A stretch of 12,895 nt of DNA from an uncultured Alphaproteobacteria bacterium (GCA_947629595.1 CANREI010000028.1:1-12895), one strand, 5' to 3'. Positions 1 to 7,203 are shown, counted from the stretch's first letter. Made by a program: numbers and translations. Notes: generated by a model not told the origin, from the sequence alone.

Positions 1-10
1 ATGCAAACTT

Positions 11-32
11 GTTCTTTTATAAGAACTTTTTT
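11..32 (+). terminator. Weak hairpin terminator candidate
   Basis: GTTCTT and AAGAAC form a 6-bp stem with a TTAT loop, followed immediately by six T. The shape is that of a rho-independent terminator for a gene lying to the left of the window. The stem is AT-rich and short, so it may be chance. I see no convincing gene between this point and position 351. Confidence 0.4.
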
Positions 33-134
33 AAAGAGATTGTTATCTTTAGGGCACACATCACTTGCCTTGCCTTAAATTATAAAGGCATTAAGAATCA
101 ATGTCAAGCAGAAAAAGCAGCATCATTTATTTTT

Positions 135-197
135 CTTATTTTCGACACACCGCGCTGTCCCACGTTTCACGGGACAGCACTTCCCGCCGAAAATAAG
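135..197. repeat. Palindromic repeat, family 1, copy 1
   Basis: This is an intergenic two-tier hairpin. The outer stem is CTTATTTTCG (135-144) with CGAAAATAAG (188-197), and the inner stem is GCTGTCCC (154-161) with GGGACAGC (171-178). Unpaired strands lie between the two stems, CCCG-rich on the 3' side. It is followed by AGAGAG. A second copy lies at 1109-1170, where the inner stem differs but pairing is kept. It belongs to a set of six similar hairpins here and is probably a dispersed, non-coding, REP-like element. ORFs crossing it are not credible genes. Confidence 0.75.
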
Positions 198-252
198 AGA
201 GAGTGCCGAAATAACACTTTTTCTACTTATTTTTAAGCGTAAAGCCTTGCCG

Positions 253-323
253 TTTTTCCCCCTATCGGCACATAGCGGAGCGGCACAATTCGCGACGTCC
301 CACACCCGCCGATAGAGGGAAAA
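253..323. repeat. Palindromic repeat, family 2, degenerate copy
   Basis: The outer stem pairs a C-rich arm ending CCTATCGG (253-268) with CCGATAGAGGGAAAA (309-323), with one mismatch. The arms match those of the repeats at 858-926 and 7258-7328, including the CATAGCG and GTCCCAC segments. The inner stem has decayed here, since GACAGACG/CGTCTGTC is not preserved. It sits about 30 bp past the end of the RHH gene on the minus strand and could act as a 3' hairpin for that transcript. Confidence 0.65.
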
Positions 324-351
324 TCCTGATATCAGCCAACAGATAAAAATC

Positions 352-621
352 TTAATTGTCAAGTTTATGCTTGTCTTTGCGGGGAAAGACATATTGTATC
401 AACTCATATTCATTCAGCTTCTTTCGATAATATCTCAAAACAAATAAGCGCACAGCTAACGATAATCCCAATCCCTCTCGATGTAAATCTAATGCAGAAC
501 ATATTTTATGTATTGTTGTTTTTTCTCGCAAACATATATCCGCCAACGATTCCCACATTTCCTTTTCTAATCTCATACTTGTTCGGCGACCGTTTACGGT
601 CACGCTTTTATACATGAACAT
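352..621 (-). CDS. RHH_4-type ribbon-helix-helix protein
   Basis: This 89-aa protein resembles the ribbon-helix-helix family RHH_4 (PF13467) that is widespread in Alphaproteobacteria. Residues 5-16 (KSVTVNGRRTSM) match the family's opening strand, normally a basic residue, S-V, then G-x-R-T-S. The helical part begins near EKEMWESLADIC. The C-terminal LAVRLFVLRYYR (about residues 55-66) matches the family's usual ending, an S-A-L-R-x-F-V-L-x-Y-Y-R type sequence. A basic tail of about 20 residues follows. The start at 621 has an AGGA-type ribosome site about 7 nt upstream; MYKS at 615 is an alternative. RHH proteins usually bind DNA as dimers, but the target here is unknown. It is a natural candidate for a local regulator because it sits beside the repeat-rich region and element A. 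That link is inference. Confidence 0.85.
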   Translation of the reverse strand: MFMYKSVTVNGRRTSMRLEKEMWESLADICLREKTTIHKICSALDLHREGLGLSLAVRLFVLRYYRKKLNEYELIQYVFPRKDKHKLDN

Positions 622-857
622 TTTTTAATCCTTTCATTTAATATTTAAAATTTAACAATAATTTATTTGCGAAGAAGATCAGATAAATAAAATCTAATGC
701 AACCACAAACAGCTTTAATGACATAAAATTTTAAATATTTGTAAAAAAATGTATTTTTTATAATAATATTTTAACGTAACTCGAACGAATCGTGCAATTT
801 TTCGAAATGAATCGCAAGAATGAGGAGAGATTTTTATTTTTCCCGCCGAATTTTGCC

Positions 858-926
858 TTCTCCCTCTATTGGCCCGTAGCGACAGACGCCATAAAGTCGT
901 CTGTCCCACCCGCCGATAGGAGGAAA
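858..926. repeat. Palindromic repeat, family 2, copy with intact inner stem
   Basis: The outer arms TTCTCCCTCTATTGG (858-872) and CCGATAGGAGGAAA (913-926) pair with a few wobble or mismatch positions. The inner stem GACAGACG (881-888) with CGTCTGTC (898-905) is perfect. The spacing of arms and loops closely matches the copy at 7258-7328, about 6.4 kb away. The 3' unpaired strand carries CCACCCG, as in that copy. Confidence 0.75.
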
Positions 927-989
927 TAACCGTTAACAACACAATTTTCAGGTATTAAAAAGAAAAATTATCTTTTTGATCTTACTTTC

Positions 990-1060
990 TTTCTCTGATT
1001 CTCAGCAGATGTGGGACGGCGCATTTGTGCCGTCCCGCTATGTGTCGAGAATGAGAGAAA
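990..1060. repeat. Palindromic repeat, family 3
   Basis: The outer stem TTTCTCTGATTCTC (990-1003) with GAGAATGAGAGAAA (1047-1060) has one mismatch. The inner stem GGGACGGCGC (1013-1022) with GTGCCGTCCC (1027-1036) has one G-T pair and an ATTT loop. The sequence differs from families 1 and 2, but the outer stem, internal loop and inner stem have the same layout and size. I saw only one copy in this window. Confidence 0.65.
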
Positions 1061-1108
1061 GAGACATAGTTATTACAAGTCTTTCTCATTTTTAGCTCTC
1101 TGCCAATT

Positions 1109-1170
1109 CTTATTTTCGACCCACCGCGTTATCCCTCAGTTGCGGGATAGCACTTCCCGCCGAAAATAAG
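1109..1170. repeat. Palindromic repeat, family 1, copy 2
   Basis: The outer stem is identical to the copy at 135-197 (CTTATTTTCG 1109-1118, CGAAAATAAG 1161-1170). The inner stem is GTTATCCC (1128-1135) with GGGATAGC (1144-1151). Compared with copy 1, a G-C pair became A-T and a C-G pair became a T-G wobble, so the changes preserve pairing. The AGAGAG tail is shared. Confidence 0.75.
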
Positions 1171-1233
1171 AGAGAGCAAATCAACGAATACCGAATAAAA
1201 TGAGCATATTTTCTCGGTCACCTGTCCTCAAAA

Positions 1234-1389
1234 AAACGTACGATTTTTGCAACACTTTTTTTTAAAATTTTGAAAAAATTTTTATTTTGGCCGGAATCCA
1301 TTGATTTTGCGAGTGTTTTTAAATGGTGAATTTTAGCATTTTGAAGGCAATTTTTACCTCCGAATCCGCGTTGCATTAAAGGTACGTTT
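1234..1389. repeat. Element A: 156-bp inverted-repeat-bounded segment
   Basis: The segment starts with AAACGTACGATTTTTGCAAC (1234-1253) and ends with GTTGCATTAAAGGTACGTTT (1370-1389), an imperfect 20-bp inverted repeat. It aligns without gaps to the reverse complement of element B (7404-7559, also 156 bp). By eye the first 29 and last 30 positions are identical, and about 130 of 156 match overall. The flanks outside (GTCCTCAAA to the left, TTTATGCTATTT to the right) match those of B in the same orientation. This suggests that one copy has been flipped in place. It lies directly upstream of the 516-aa pilin-like gene. Confidence 0.8.
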
Positions 1390-1399
1390 ATTTTATGCT
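1371..1399 (+). promoter_or_regulatory. Promoter at the right edge of element A
   Basis: TTGCAT (1371-1376), a 17-bp spacer, then TATGCT (1394-1399). The -35 lies inside the right inverted repeat and the -10 lies in the fixed flank. A GTAC core (1382-1385) sits within the spacer, 12 nt before the -10. The sequence just upstream of the -35 is GC-richer (CGAATCCGCG), unlike the A-tract found at the matching place in element B. It should transcribe the leader ORF and pilin-like gene. Confidence 0.65.
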
Positions 1400-1426
1400 A
1401 TTTCTATCAGCAACGGGAGTAAAAAT

Positions 1427-1522
1427 ATGATGAAACAATTCGAAAAAAAACAATTAAAACAAGCGAAATGCAAGGGAATGAAGCGCGAATCGCACAAAGG
1501 GAAACAGGGAGTCGGAAAATGA
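1427..1522 (+). CDS. Short basic leader ORF overlapping the pilin-like gene
   Basis: This is a 31-codon ORF starting MMKQFEKKQLKQ and ending GKQGVGK. About one third of its residues are lysine. A GGGAG ribosome site lies about 9 nt upstream. The stop overlaps the next start as ATGA (1519-1522), the usual arrangement for translational coupling. It begins about 28 nt after the -10 of the element A promoter, so it would be the first ORF on that transcript. It has no signal peptide or recognisable domain. It may be a regulatory leader peptide rather than a functional protein, or the ATGA overlap could be chance. The good ribosome site makes translation plausible. Confidence 0.45.
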   Translation: MMKQFEKKQLKQAKCKGMKRESHKGKQGVGK

Positions 1523-3069
1523 CAAGAAAATCGAAAAAACAAATTCAAAATCAAGCACAAGACGGGCGCAGTATGGTTGAAATGCTGGGGGTGTTGGCGA
1601 TTATTGCCGTTGTGTCAATCGGTGGGATTGTGGGGTATAAATTGGCAATGAATCATTATCAGGCATCACAAATTGCCCATGAAATGAATATCATGCGGAC
1701 CGATGCGCAGATAAAAATTGCCCAAGGCACGGAAAAATTAACCCTCGGCAGCCCTTACGATGAGCATAAAATCAATTTTAACGGTTATGAAACCGCTTTC
1801 GGGTGTAAATATGTTGATGAAAATGATTTTATTTCCGAAGAAACCGTTTCATGCCAAATTGCAAACGCTTATTTTATTGAATTACCCAAAATTCCGGACG
1901 GCGTATGTCAACCGCTCGCGCGTCTCATTAACGGCATGGATAATTTAATTGCTTTTTCTGTAAACGATTCGGAATATGAGGAAGGGGGTACTTGTCGAGA
2001 AGGAGAGAATGATTTATATGCCGTATTTTCGGGAGAAACCGTCTCAGATTTAACACATTGTGAAAGAGATGATGATTGCGATGAATTAGAAAGCACGCCG
2101 ATTTGTGATTTGTCACGTCGTGTATGTGTAGAATGCACGGAAGAAAAAGGGTGCGAGGGCGAGGAACATTGTGAAAATAATGTTTGCAAAACGTGCGACA
2201 GCGGTGTATGGGATGATGAAAGTAAAGAATGCGTGGAATGTTTAACGTATGAAAACTGCACCGATAAACCTGAAACGCCTCAATGTGATGAGACAAGTCA
2301 TACCTGCAAAAGCTGTGCGGAAATTGATTCGAGTAAACCTTTATGGTATAACAATAAATGCGTGGAATGTGTAACTTATGAAGATTGTAAGGATACACCT
2401 GATACGCCAAATTGCAATACGGAAAACACATGTGCGGAATGTCCGTCAAATTCGTTTTGGGACGGGGAAAAATGTCAAGAAGGATGTCGAGAAAACAATC
2501 ACTGTGCCGAAGATGAATATTGTTATAAATTGGGTGGATTTTCTTGTACGGATGAATGGAAAGATGAAGAAGATTTCAGCGGTTCCTGTCGAAAAGTGAA
2601 TGAAGATTTAATTCCCGGAACAGTGAACGGGCAAATCTATTACGGATCAAAGAATACAATGAATTGGTGGAGTGCGGAGCGCTTCTGTAAGGCAGCCGCT
2701 CAATTTGGACACGGGAACGGACAAATGGCCGTTTGGGGAAAACCGAATTTTAACTGTAATCCGCCCGTTACATTGTCAACACTGGCTCATCAATACTGTC
2801 ACAAAAACGGCAGTGATGTTCGGGTGGGAGATTTTAATGATCTTTCAACAACGGTAGAAGAATTAAGGGAAATGTTTGGTGTGACCCACACGGGAGAATG
2901 GGATACGGAAACAATTGATATTTGGTTGGATGAAGCATCAATCGATTGTCATATGTTTGAAGTAGAAATTTCTACGACTCAAAACTCCAAGGGATACAAA
3001 GCAGGATTTATACAAGGCGGAGCATTAAAGCAGGGAGATATGGGAAATCACGCCCTGTGTCAGCCTTAA
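1519..3069 (+). CDS. Prepilin-like cysteine-rich surface protein, possible lectin-like tip adhesin
   Basis: A 516-aa protein when started at 1519. A GGGAG site lies upstream, and this start gives a short basic leader like that of the small pilins at 7684 and 8161. The in-frame ATG at 1468 would add 17 residues with no good ribosome site. Residues 16-21 (GRSMVE) form a type IV prepilin-like cleavage site, with Glu at mature position 5, followed by a hydrophobic helix to about residue 44. Residues 181-360 are cysteine-rich, with repeated units opening CVEC and continuing TYExC and TPxC (near 203, 238 and 281). Residues 370-516 include NWWSAERFCKAA (382-393) and end GNHALCQ, which resembles C-type-lectin-like folds. 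I infer a low-abundance pilus or pseudopilus tip protein that binds a ligand. The lectin call is tentative and needs a structural comparison. Confidence 0.75.
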   Translation: MTRKSKKQIQNQAQDGRSMVEMLGVLAIIAVVSIGGIVGYKLAMNHYQASQIAHEMNIMRTDAQIKIAQGTEKLTLGSPYDEHKINFNGYETAFGCKYVDENDFISEETVSCQIANAYFIELPKIPDGVCQPLARLINGMDNLIAFSVNDSEYEEGGTCREGENDLYAVFSGETVSDLTHCERDDDCDELESTPICDLSRRVCVECTEEKGCEGEEHCENNVCKTCDSGVWDDESKECVECLTYENCTDKPETPQCDETSHTCKSCAEIDSSKPLWYNNKCVECVTYEDCKDTPDTPNCNTENTCAECPSNSFWDGEKCQEGCRENNHCAEDEYCYKLGGFSCTDEWKDEEDFSGSCRKVNEDLIPGTVNGQIYYGSKNTMNWWSAERFCKAAAQFGHGNGQMAVWGKPNFNCNPPVTLSTLAHQYCHKNGSDVRVGDFNDLSTTVEELREMFGVTHTGEWDTETIDIWLDEASIDCHMFEVEISTTQNSKGYKAGFIQGGALKQGDMGNHALCQP

Positions 3070-3113
3070 TTCACCTCCTTAAAACGGACAATATTCTTAA
3101 AAAATTTTTTTGC

Positions 3114-3141
3114 TGGACTTTTTGAAAAAAAAGAATATAAT
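3114..3141 (+). promoter_or_regulatory. Probable typA promoter
   Basis: A perfect TATAAT -10 lies at 3136-3141. The best -35 is a weak TGGACT (3114-3119) with a 16-bp spacer; TTGCTG at 3110 would need a 20-bp spacer. It sits 40 nt before the typA start in a 112-bp gap, so typA probably has its own promoter. No clear terminator was seen for the preceding gene. Confidence 0.5.
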
Positions 3142-3181
3142 GCCTCATTATTTTTAATATTTTTAATTAAAGGGTAAAAAA

Positions 3182-5008
3182 ATGATTCAGGAAATGAGAA
3201 ATATTGCCATTATTGCACACGTTGATCATGGCAAAACAACGTTTGTCGATGCGTTTTTAAAACAAAGCGGCGCGTATCGGGAAAATCAGCAAATTGTCAC
3301 TTGCGCGTTGGATTCCAACGATTTGGAAAGAGAACGCGGCATTACGATTTTTGCCAAATGTACGTCGGTAGAGTGGCATAACGTTCGCATTAACATTGTC
3401 GATACGCCCGGGCATGCCGATTTCGGCGGTGAAGTCGAGCGCATTTTATCGATGGTGGACGGCGTGATTTTGTTGGTAGATGCTGCCGAAGGGCCGTTGC
3501 CGCAAACAAAATTCGTGTTAAGTAAAGCCTTAAAGCTGGGATTGCGTCCGATTGTGGTGATTAACAAAATCGACAGAGCCGATGCGCGACCGGAGGAAGT
3601 GCATAATGAAATTTTTGACTTATTCGATCATCTGGGAGCAACGGAAGAACAGCTTGATTTTCCCACATTGTTTGCCTCGGGGCGTGAAGGATGGGCCGTT
3701 AATGATTTAGCCGATGAGCGAAAAGATATTTCGCCGCTATTCCAAAAAATTATTGATCATGTACCGGCGCCGCAATGTGATGAAAACGGGCCGTTTAAAA
3801 TGTTGGTTACCACGCTGGAAGCCGATCCGTTTGTCGGGCGAATTTTAACCGGACGCATTTTATCGGGCAAAATCAAAACCAATCAATCTGTTAAGGCTAT
3901 CAGTCGCGACGGGCATTTTGTTGAAAATGCGCGGGCATCAAAAATTATTGCGTTTCGCGGGTTAAAGCGTCAGGCCATTGATGAAGGCGTTGCGGGTGAT
4001 ATTGTGAGCATTGCCGGATTAACGCAGGCAACCGTGTCCGATACCTTATGCGATGCCTCGGTAAGCGAGCCGATTCATGCCGAGCCGATTGATCCGCCAA
4101 CCCTGGCAATGACGTTTTCCATTAACACATCGCCGTTGGCCGGCACGGAGGGTGATAAAGTCACCTCGCGCATGATTTGGGACAGATTGGAAAAAGAGGC
4201 GGAAGGAAATATTGCGTTGCGTGTTTCGCGTACCGATACGACAGATGCCTTTGAGGTTGCGGGTCGGGGCGAATTGCAGTTAGGCGTGCTGATTGAAACC
4301 ATGCGTCGGGAAGGATATGAATTATCGGTTTCACGGCCGCGCGTTGTTTATCGGGAAGATGAATCCGGACAAAAATTAGAGCCGTGCGAAGAAGTTGTGA
4401 TTGATGTTGATGATGCTTATACCGGTGTTGTCGTTGAAAAAATGAGCTTGCGCAAAGGGGAATTGCAGGAAATGATTCCCAGCGGCGGCGGAAAAACACG
4501 GTTAACGTTTGTGGCGCCGTCTCGCGGGCTTATCGGCTATTACAGCGAATTTTTAACCGATACCTGCGGAACGGGCGTGATGAATCGATTGTTTCACGGC
4601 TATGCCCCTTATAAAGGCCCGATTACCGGTCGGCGAAACGGTGTTTTAATTTCAACCGAGCAAGGAAAAGCGGTGCCGTATGCCCTTTGGAACATTCAGG
4701 AACGCGGGCCGCTCTTTATTCCCGCCGGCACAACGGTTTATGCCGGTATGATTATCGGTGCCAATGCCAAACCGGGTGATATTGAAGTGAACCCCATTAA
4801 GGGCAAGAAGCTGACAAATATGCGTGCCGCCGGTAAAGATGATAACGTTTTGTTATATCCGCCGCGCATTATGCCGTTGGAAGTGGCGCTTTCCTATATT
4901 GAGGAAGATGAGCTGGTGGAAGTAACGCCGCATAATATTCGGTTGCGGAAAAAGTTCTTGGATTCAAACGAACGACGCAAATACGAACGGCGCAAAGAAG
5001 AGGCATAA
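3182..5008 (+). CDS. typA: Ribosome-associated translational GTPase TypA/BipA
   Basis: A 608-aa translation-factor GTPase of the TypA/BipA family, of normal length. The GTPase motifs are all visible: the P-loop AHVDHGKT (12-19), ERERGIT (49-55), DTPGH (74-78) and NKID (128-131). The TypA-type C-terminal part includes GRRNGVLIS, GMIIGANAKPGD and the NMRAAGKDD segment that is characteristic of the family. The family binds the 70S ribosome and supports large-subunit assembly and growth under stress or low temperature. The start at 3182 (MIQEMRNIAIIAH) is preceded by AAGGG. The AmpG-like gene starts only 4 bp after the stop, so the two are probably co-transcribed. Nothing looks truncated or altered. 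Confidence 0.97.
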   Translation: MIQEMRNIAIIAHVDHGKTTFVDAFLKQSGAYRENQQIVTCALDSNDLERERGITIFAKCTSVEWHNVRINIVDTPGHADFGGEVERILSMVDGVILLVDAAEGPLPQTKFVLSKALKLGLRPIVVINKIDRADARPEEVHNEIFDLFDHLGATEEQLDFPTLFASGREGWAVNDLADERKDISPLFQKIIDHVPAPQCDENGPFKMLVTTLEADPFVGRILTGRILSGKIKTNQSVKAISRDGHFVENARASKIIAFRGLKRQAIDEGVAGDIVSIAGLTQATVSDTLCDASVSEPIHAEPIDPPTLAMTFSINTSPLAGTEGDKVTSRMIWDRLEKEAEGNIALRVSRTDTTDAFEVAGRGELQLGVLIETMRREGYELSVSRPRVVYREDESGQKLEPCEEVVIDVDDAYTGVVVEKMSLRKGELQEMIPSGGGKTRLTFVAPSRGLIGYYSEFLTDTCGTGVMNRLFHGYAPYKGPITGRRNGVLISTEQGKAVPYALWNIQERGPLFIPAGTTVYAGMIIGANAKPGDIEVNPIKGKKLTNMRAAGKDDNVLLYPPRIMPLEVALSYIEEDELVEVTPHNIRLRKKFLDSNERRKYERRKEEA

Positions 5009-5012
5009 TTTT

Positions 5013-6302
5013 ATGAAATGGTCAACCGCATTTAAAGGCTATTTAAATCCGGCCGTCGCCGTCTTTTTGTTTTTGGGCTTTTCTTGCGGTTTACCCCATA
5101 GTCTCATCGGGTATTCTCTGTCGCTTTGGTTAAAAGATGCCGGTTTAAGCTTGGCGGCTATCGGCTTTTTTGCCTTGGTAATGTTGCCTTATAACTTTAA
5201 GTTTTTGTGGGCGCCGTTTTTGGATCGCTTTTCGGCACCTTTTTTGCCGCGTGCGTTCGGGCATCGCAAAGGGTGGCTGATTTTGTTTCAGCTGGGGCTT
5301 ATTGCCTGTACGGCGGGGCTGGCATTCAGTGCGCCCGAATCGAACGGGCCTGCTTTTTCGCTCATTCAAGACGGACAAAAAGTTGTTATTCCGCTGCTCA
5401 CTTATTTCTTTGCGTTCGGTGTTGCGTTTTTTGCCGCCAGTCAGGATATTATGGTTGATGCGTTACGAATCGGCACGCTTAAAAAAGAAGAATTGGGTGA
5501 AGGCGCCGGCGCTTATCAGTTCGGATATCGTATGGGTATGTTGTTATCCGGCGCAGGCGTTGTGGCGGCTTCGGCTTTTGTATCGTGGCAAACGGCCTAT
5601 GCCTGCGTGGCGGTTTTGCTGATTGCGGGTTTAATTACCGTTTTTTTCATTAAAGAACCGCCCGAAAAAAAAGTGGTGCAAGCGGGATTTTTCAAGTCAA
5701 CGGTTGTTGCGCCGTTTGTTGATTTTATGAAGCAAAATCAGTGGGCGCTTATTTTAATTTTTATTGTGCTTTATAAATTATGCAATGCCGTTTTAGGGCG
5801 AATGGCATTGCCGTTTTACAGCGAAATGGGCTTTTCGAAAGCGGAAATCGCGCTTGTTTCCGGCACTATCGGTCCGTGGATTACCATTTTAGGCGTGGCC
5901 GTCGGCGGGGTGTTGGTGATGAAATATGCCATCTTAAATTTGTTGCTGATTTTGGGGTGCGTTGAAATATTAACTTCCGTTGTGTTCGGATTCTTCACCT
6001 TTTTTGAGCATTCCATGCCTTTCTTTTTGTTGGTGATTTTGTTTGATAATATTGTCGGCGGTATGGGCGGCGCGGTTTTTGTGGCGTTTTTATCCGGACT
6101 GTGTTCCAAACGCTATGCCGCCACGCAATATGCCTTGTTAACGTCGCTGATGATGGTATCCGTGTCGGTTATTTCCGTTTACAGCGGCGTGTGGGCGGAA
6201 CAAATGGGGTGGTTTCGGTTTTTTCTGTTTACGGGCGCTTTAATGGTGCCGGCCTTGGTTTTACTGGGTTATTTAATTCGCAAAAAAGCTATTCGAAAAT
6301 AA
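5013..6302 (+). CDS. AmpG-like MFS permease
   Basis: This 429-aa, very hydrophobic protein has about 12 predicted membrane segments. The N-terminus FLFLGFSCGLPHSLIGYSLS (18-37), followed by the conserved LPYNFKFLWAPFLDR, is typical of the AmpG family of major facilitator permeases. The later AASQDIMVDALR and ATQYALLTSLM segments also fit. AmpG imports anhydromuropeptides (GlcNAc-anhydroMurNAc peptides) from the periplasm for cell-wall recycling. In some bacteria this controls beta-lactamase induction. Substrate specificity cannot be read from the sequence, and alphaproteobacteria often carry several such paralogues. It follows typA by 4 bp, with an AGAGG site upstream. Its last 14 bp overlap tail-to-tail with the end of the ftsB-like gene on the opposite strand. 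Confidence 0.85.
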   Translation: MKWSTAFKGYLNPAVAVFLFLGFSCGLPHSLIGYSLSLWLKDAGLSLAAIGFFALVMLPYNFKFLWAPFLDRFSAPFLPRAFGHRKGWLILFQLGLIACTAGLAFSAPESNGPAFSLIQDGQKVVIPLLTYFFAFGVAFFAASQDIMVDALRIGTLKKEELGEGAGAYQFGYRMGMLLSGAGVVAASAFVSWQTAYACVAVLLIAGLITVFFIKEPPEKKVVQAGFFKSTVVAPFVDFMKQNQWALILIFIVLYKLCNAVLGRMALPFYSEMGFSKAEIALVSGTIGPWITILGVAVGGVLVMKYAILNLLLILGCVEILTSVVFGFFTFFEHSMPFFLLVILFDNIVGGMGGAVFVAFLSGLCSKRYAATQYALLTSLMMVSVSVISVYSGVWAEQMGWFRFFLFTGALMVPALVLLGYLIRKKAIRK

Positions 6303-6582
6303 TTTTAATTCCTTTATCGCCCATATTTAAAATACGCAACGCCGATTCTTCCAACTGATCCAAATCGAGCGATTTTTCGGATAAAGCATTCACTTTGGTT
6401 TGCAATCTTTCTTTTTCCCGTTCGGCATTTTCCTTGATAATATCGGCATATTGCACCTCCTGCCGCACCTGAATCATTCGCCGAATACCGTGATTTCCCT
6501 GAATCCCGTGAAAAATAAAATATCCGGTAATTAAAAAACAAATAAACGGTATCAACCAATTATGGGAAAACTTAAAAAACAT
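6289..6582 (-). CDS. ftsB: FtsB/DivIC-like septum formation initiator
   Basis: A 97-aa protein when started at MFFKFSHNW (6582), where AGAGGA lies 5 nt upstream. The longer ORF to 6624 would start upstream of the clear promoter's -10 and is rejected. It has a short cytoplasmic tail, one membrane helix (about 9-25) and the segment YFIFHGIQGNHGI, which matches the alphaproteobacterial septum-initiator pattern (YxxxHxIQGxxG). A charged coiled coil follows (about 38-70). The ending SLDLDQLEESALRILNMG fits the conserved S-x-D-x-D-x-L-E-E-x-A region. FtsB proteins act with FtsL and FtsQ in the division complex. The terminus overlaps the permease gene by 14 bp. The symbol is by family resemblance. 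Confidence 0.85.
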   Translation of the reverse strand: MFFKFSHNWLIPFICFLITGYFIFHGIQGNHGIRRMIQVRQEVQYADIIKENAEREKERLQTKVNALSEKSLDLDQLEESALRILNMGDKGIKIIFE

Positions 6583-6602
6583 GAAAATCCTCTTGAAAAG
6601 AG

Positions 6603-6631
6603 AGCATAACGGCAAAGAAAGCAAATGTCAA
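6603..6631 (-). promoter_or_regulatory. ftsB promoter
   Basis: On the minus strand, a consensus TTGACA (6626-6631) and TATGCT (6603-6608) are separated by exactly 17 bp. The promoter lies about 20 nt before the ftsB start at 6582, which supports that start. The -35 directly abuts the terminator of the upstream gene. Confidence 0.85.
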
Positions 6632-6632
6632 T

Positions 6633-6667
6633 AAAAAATCCGCCCTTTAAAATGAAAGAGCGGATTT
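6633..6667 (-). terminator. Terminator of the 161-aa gene
   Basis: On the minus strand, AAATCCGC pairs with GCGGATTT around an imperfect inner stem (TCTTT with AAAGG), followed by a T run. It lies 18 nt after the stop of the 161-aa gene and ends right at the ftsB -35, which insulates the two units. Confidence 0.85.
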
Positions 6668-6684
6668 AATTAAAAATAATATCG

Positions 6685-7170
6685 TTATCTGCCTCCCTTA
6701 TCTTTTCGCAGTTCATTAAATCCTTCTTTAACAGTTTCCCAAACATTTTCGGCACTATTGGTAAGTGTTGATAGAAGACCGGATTCGTTGGCATTATCGG
6801 AATTTTTATCGGCATTTTTAACAACATTTTTATTGTTCGACTGTTTTTTTGCTTCTTCCAAAAAGCGTTTCCGCGATTCTTGAAATTCGGGTTCATTTCC
6901 GTAATGTTTTTCTAATTTTTCCCAATCGGCATCTTTCATGCGCTCATAAAATGTGGAGGAAGCCTGGTCCATAATATCTCTATAAACATGACTGTCTGTC
7001 GGAACAGTCACATCGGGGCCACTCCATCCGGCTTCATATCCTTTCGAATTGAACGGAACATCAATTTCGACCCAAACAGGAGTTCCGTAAACATCATAAT
7101 CAATCGTCACATTATCAATTTTTTCCGAACGAACACCGCCGAATTCATTAAAATCTTTTGTGTCATTCAT
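6685..7170 (-). CDS. Hypothetical 161-aa soluble protein
   Basis: I do not recognise this protein. It has no signal peptide, membrane segment or cysteine. Residues 1-65 look like a small beta-rich domain (VTIDYDVYGTPVWVEIDVPF, 21-40). Residues 65-110 are charged and probably helical. Residues 111-130 are an Asn/Lys/Asp-rich linker, and the C-terminus is an amphipathic helix (TVKEGFNELRKD). NSKGYEAGW (41-49) echoes NSKGYKAGF near the C-terminus of the 516-aa pilin-like protein; this may be chance. The start at 7170 has an AAGGAG site 8-9 nt upstream. It is a single-gene unit with its own terminator. Its promoter carries the same GTAC palindrome as the pilin promoters, so it is probably co-regulated with them. 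Confidence 0.75.
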   Translation of the reverse strand: MNDTKDFNEFGGVRSEKIDNVTIDYDVYGTPVWVEIDVPFNSKGYEAGWSGPDVTVPTDSHVYRDIMDQASSTFYERMKDADWEKLEKHYGNEPEFQESRKRFLEEAKKQSNNKNVVKNADKNSDNANESGLLSTLTNSAENVWETVKEGFNELRKDKGGR

Positions 7171-7203
7171 TTGAAAACTCCTTTTAGTTTATAAGACTTT
7201 TTA

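Larger units (their letters stand above)
622..1426. other. Gene-free repeat- and promoter-rich region
   Basis: No credible gene lies in these 805 bp. They hold three palindromic repeats (858-926, 990-1060, 1109-1170), the 156-bp inverted-repeat element A (1234-1389) and its promoter. The stretch 731-770 is very AT-rich, with a TTGTAA and a TATAAT only 14 bp apart, too close to call a promoter. No clear promoter for the RHH gene was found. The 715-942 minus-strand ORF crosses a hairpin repeat and is rejected. Confidence 0.7.

Noticed and set aside
135..323. Hairpin repeats as tRNA genes or CRISPR repeats
   Set aside because: There is no cloverleaf, no CCA end, no regular spacing and no spacers. 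The elements are dispersed intergenic palindromes.
123..392. 89-aa minus-strand ORF crossing the first hairpin repeats
   Set aside because: It reads through two palindromic repeats, and its end overlaps the RHH gene. No signal of coding.
715..942. 75-aa minus-strand ORF
   Set aside because: It contains the 858-926 palindrome. The similar peptide pieces seen elsewhere come from the repeat itself.
1200..1420. Element A as an insertion sequence
   Set aside because: It has no room for a transposase and no target-site duplication is visible. Its equal length and inverted match to element B fit an invertible or regulatory segment better.
1468..1518. Longer start of the 516-aa pilin-like protein at 1468
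   Set aside because: It adds a hydrophilic 17-residue extension before the leader, has no good ribosome site and overlaps the leader ORF. The start at 1519 has GGGAG and matches the short leaders of the other pilins.
1908..2449. Long minus-strand ORFs (117 and 173 aa) inside the cysteine-rich gene
   Set aside because: Their His/Cys/Ser-rich composition mirrors the codons of the real gene on the plus strand. They have no ribosome site or domain.
4161..4499. 112-aa minus-strand ORF inside typA
   Set aside because: It is fully antisense to a conserved, intact gene and has no family resemblance.
5207..5622. Plus-strand ORFs of 83 and 106 aa in other frames of the permease gene
   Set aside because: They are frame shadows of an intact 12-helix permease.
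6583..6624. Upstream start of the ftsB-like gene at 6624
   Set aside because: The -10 box (6603-6608) lies within this extension, so it could not be transcribed from the clear promoter. The start at 6582 has a proper ribosome site.
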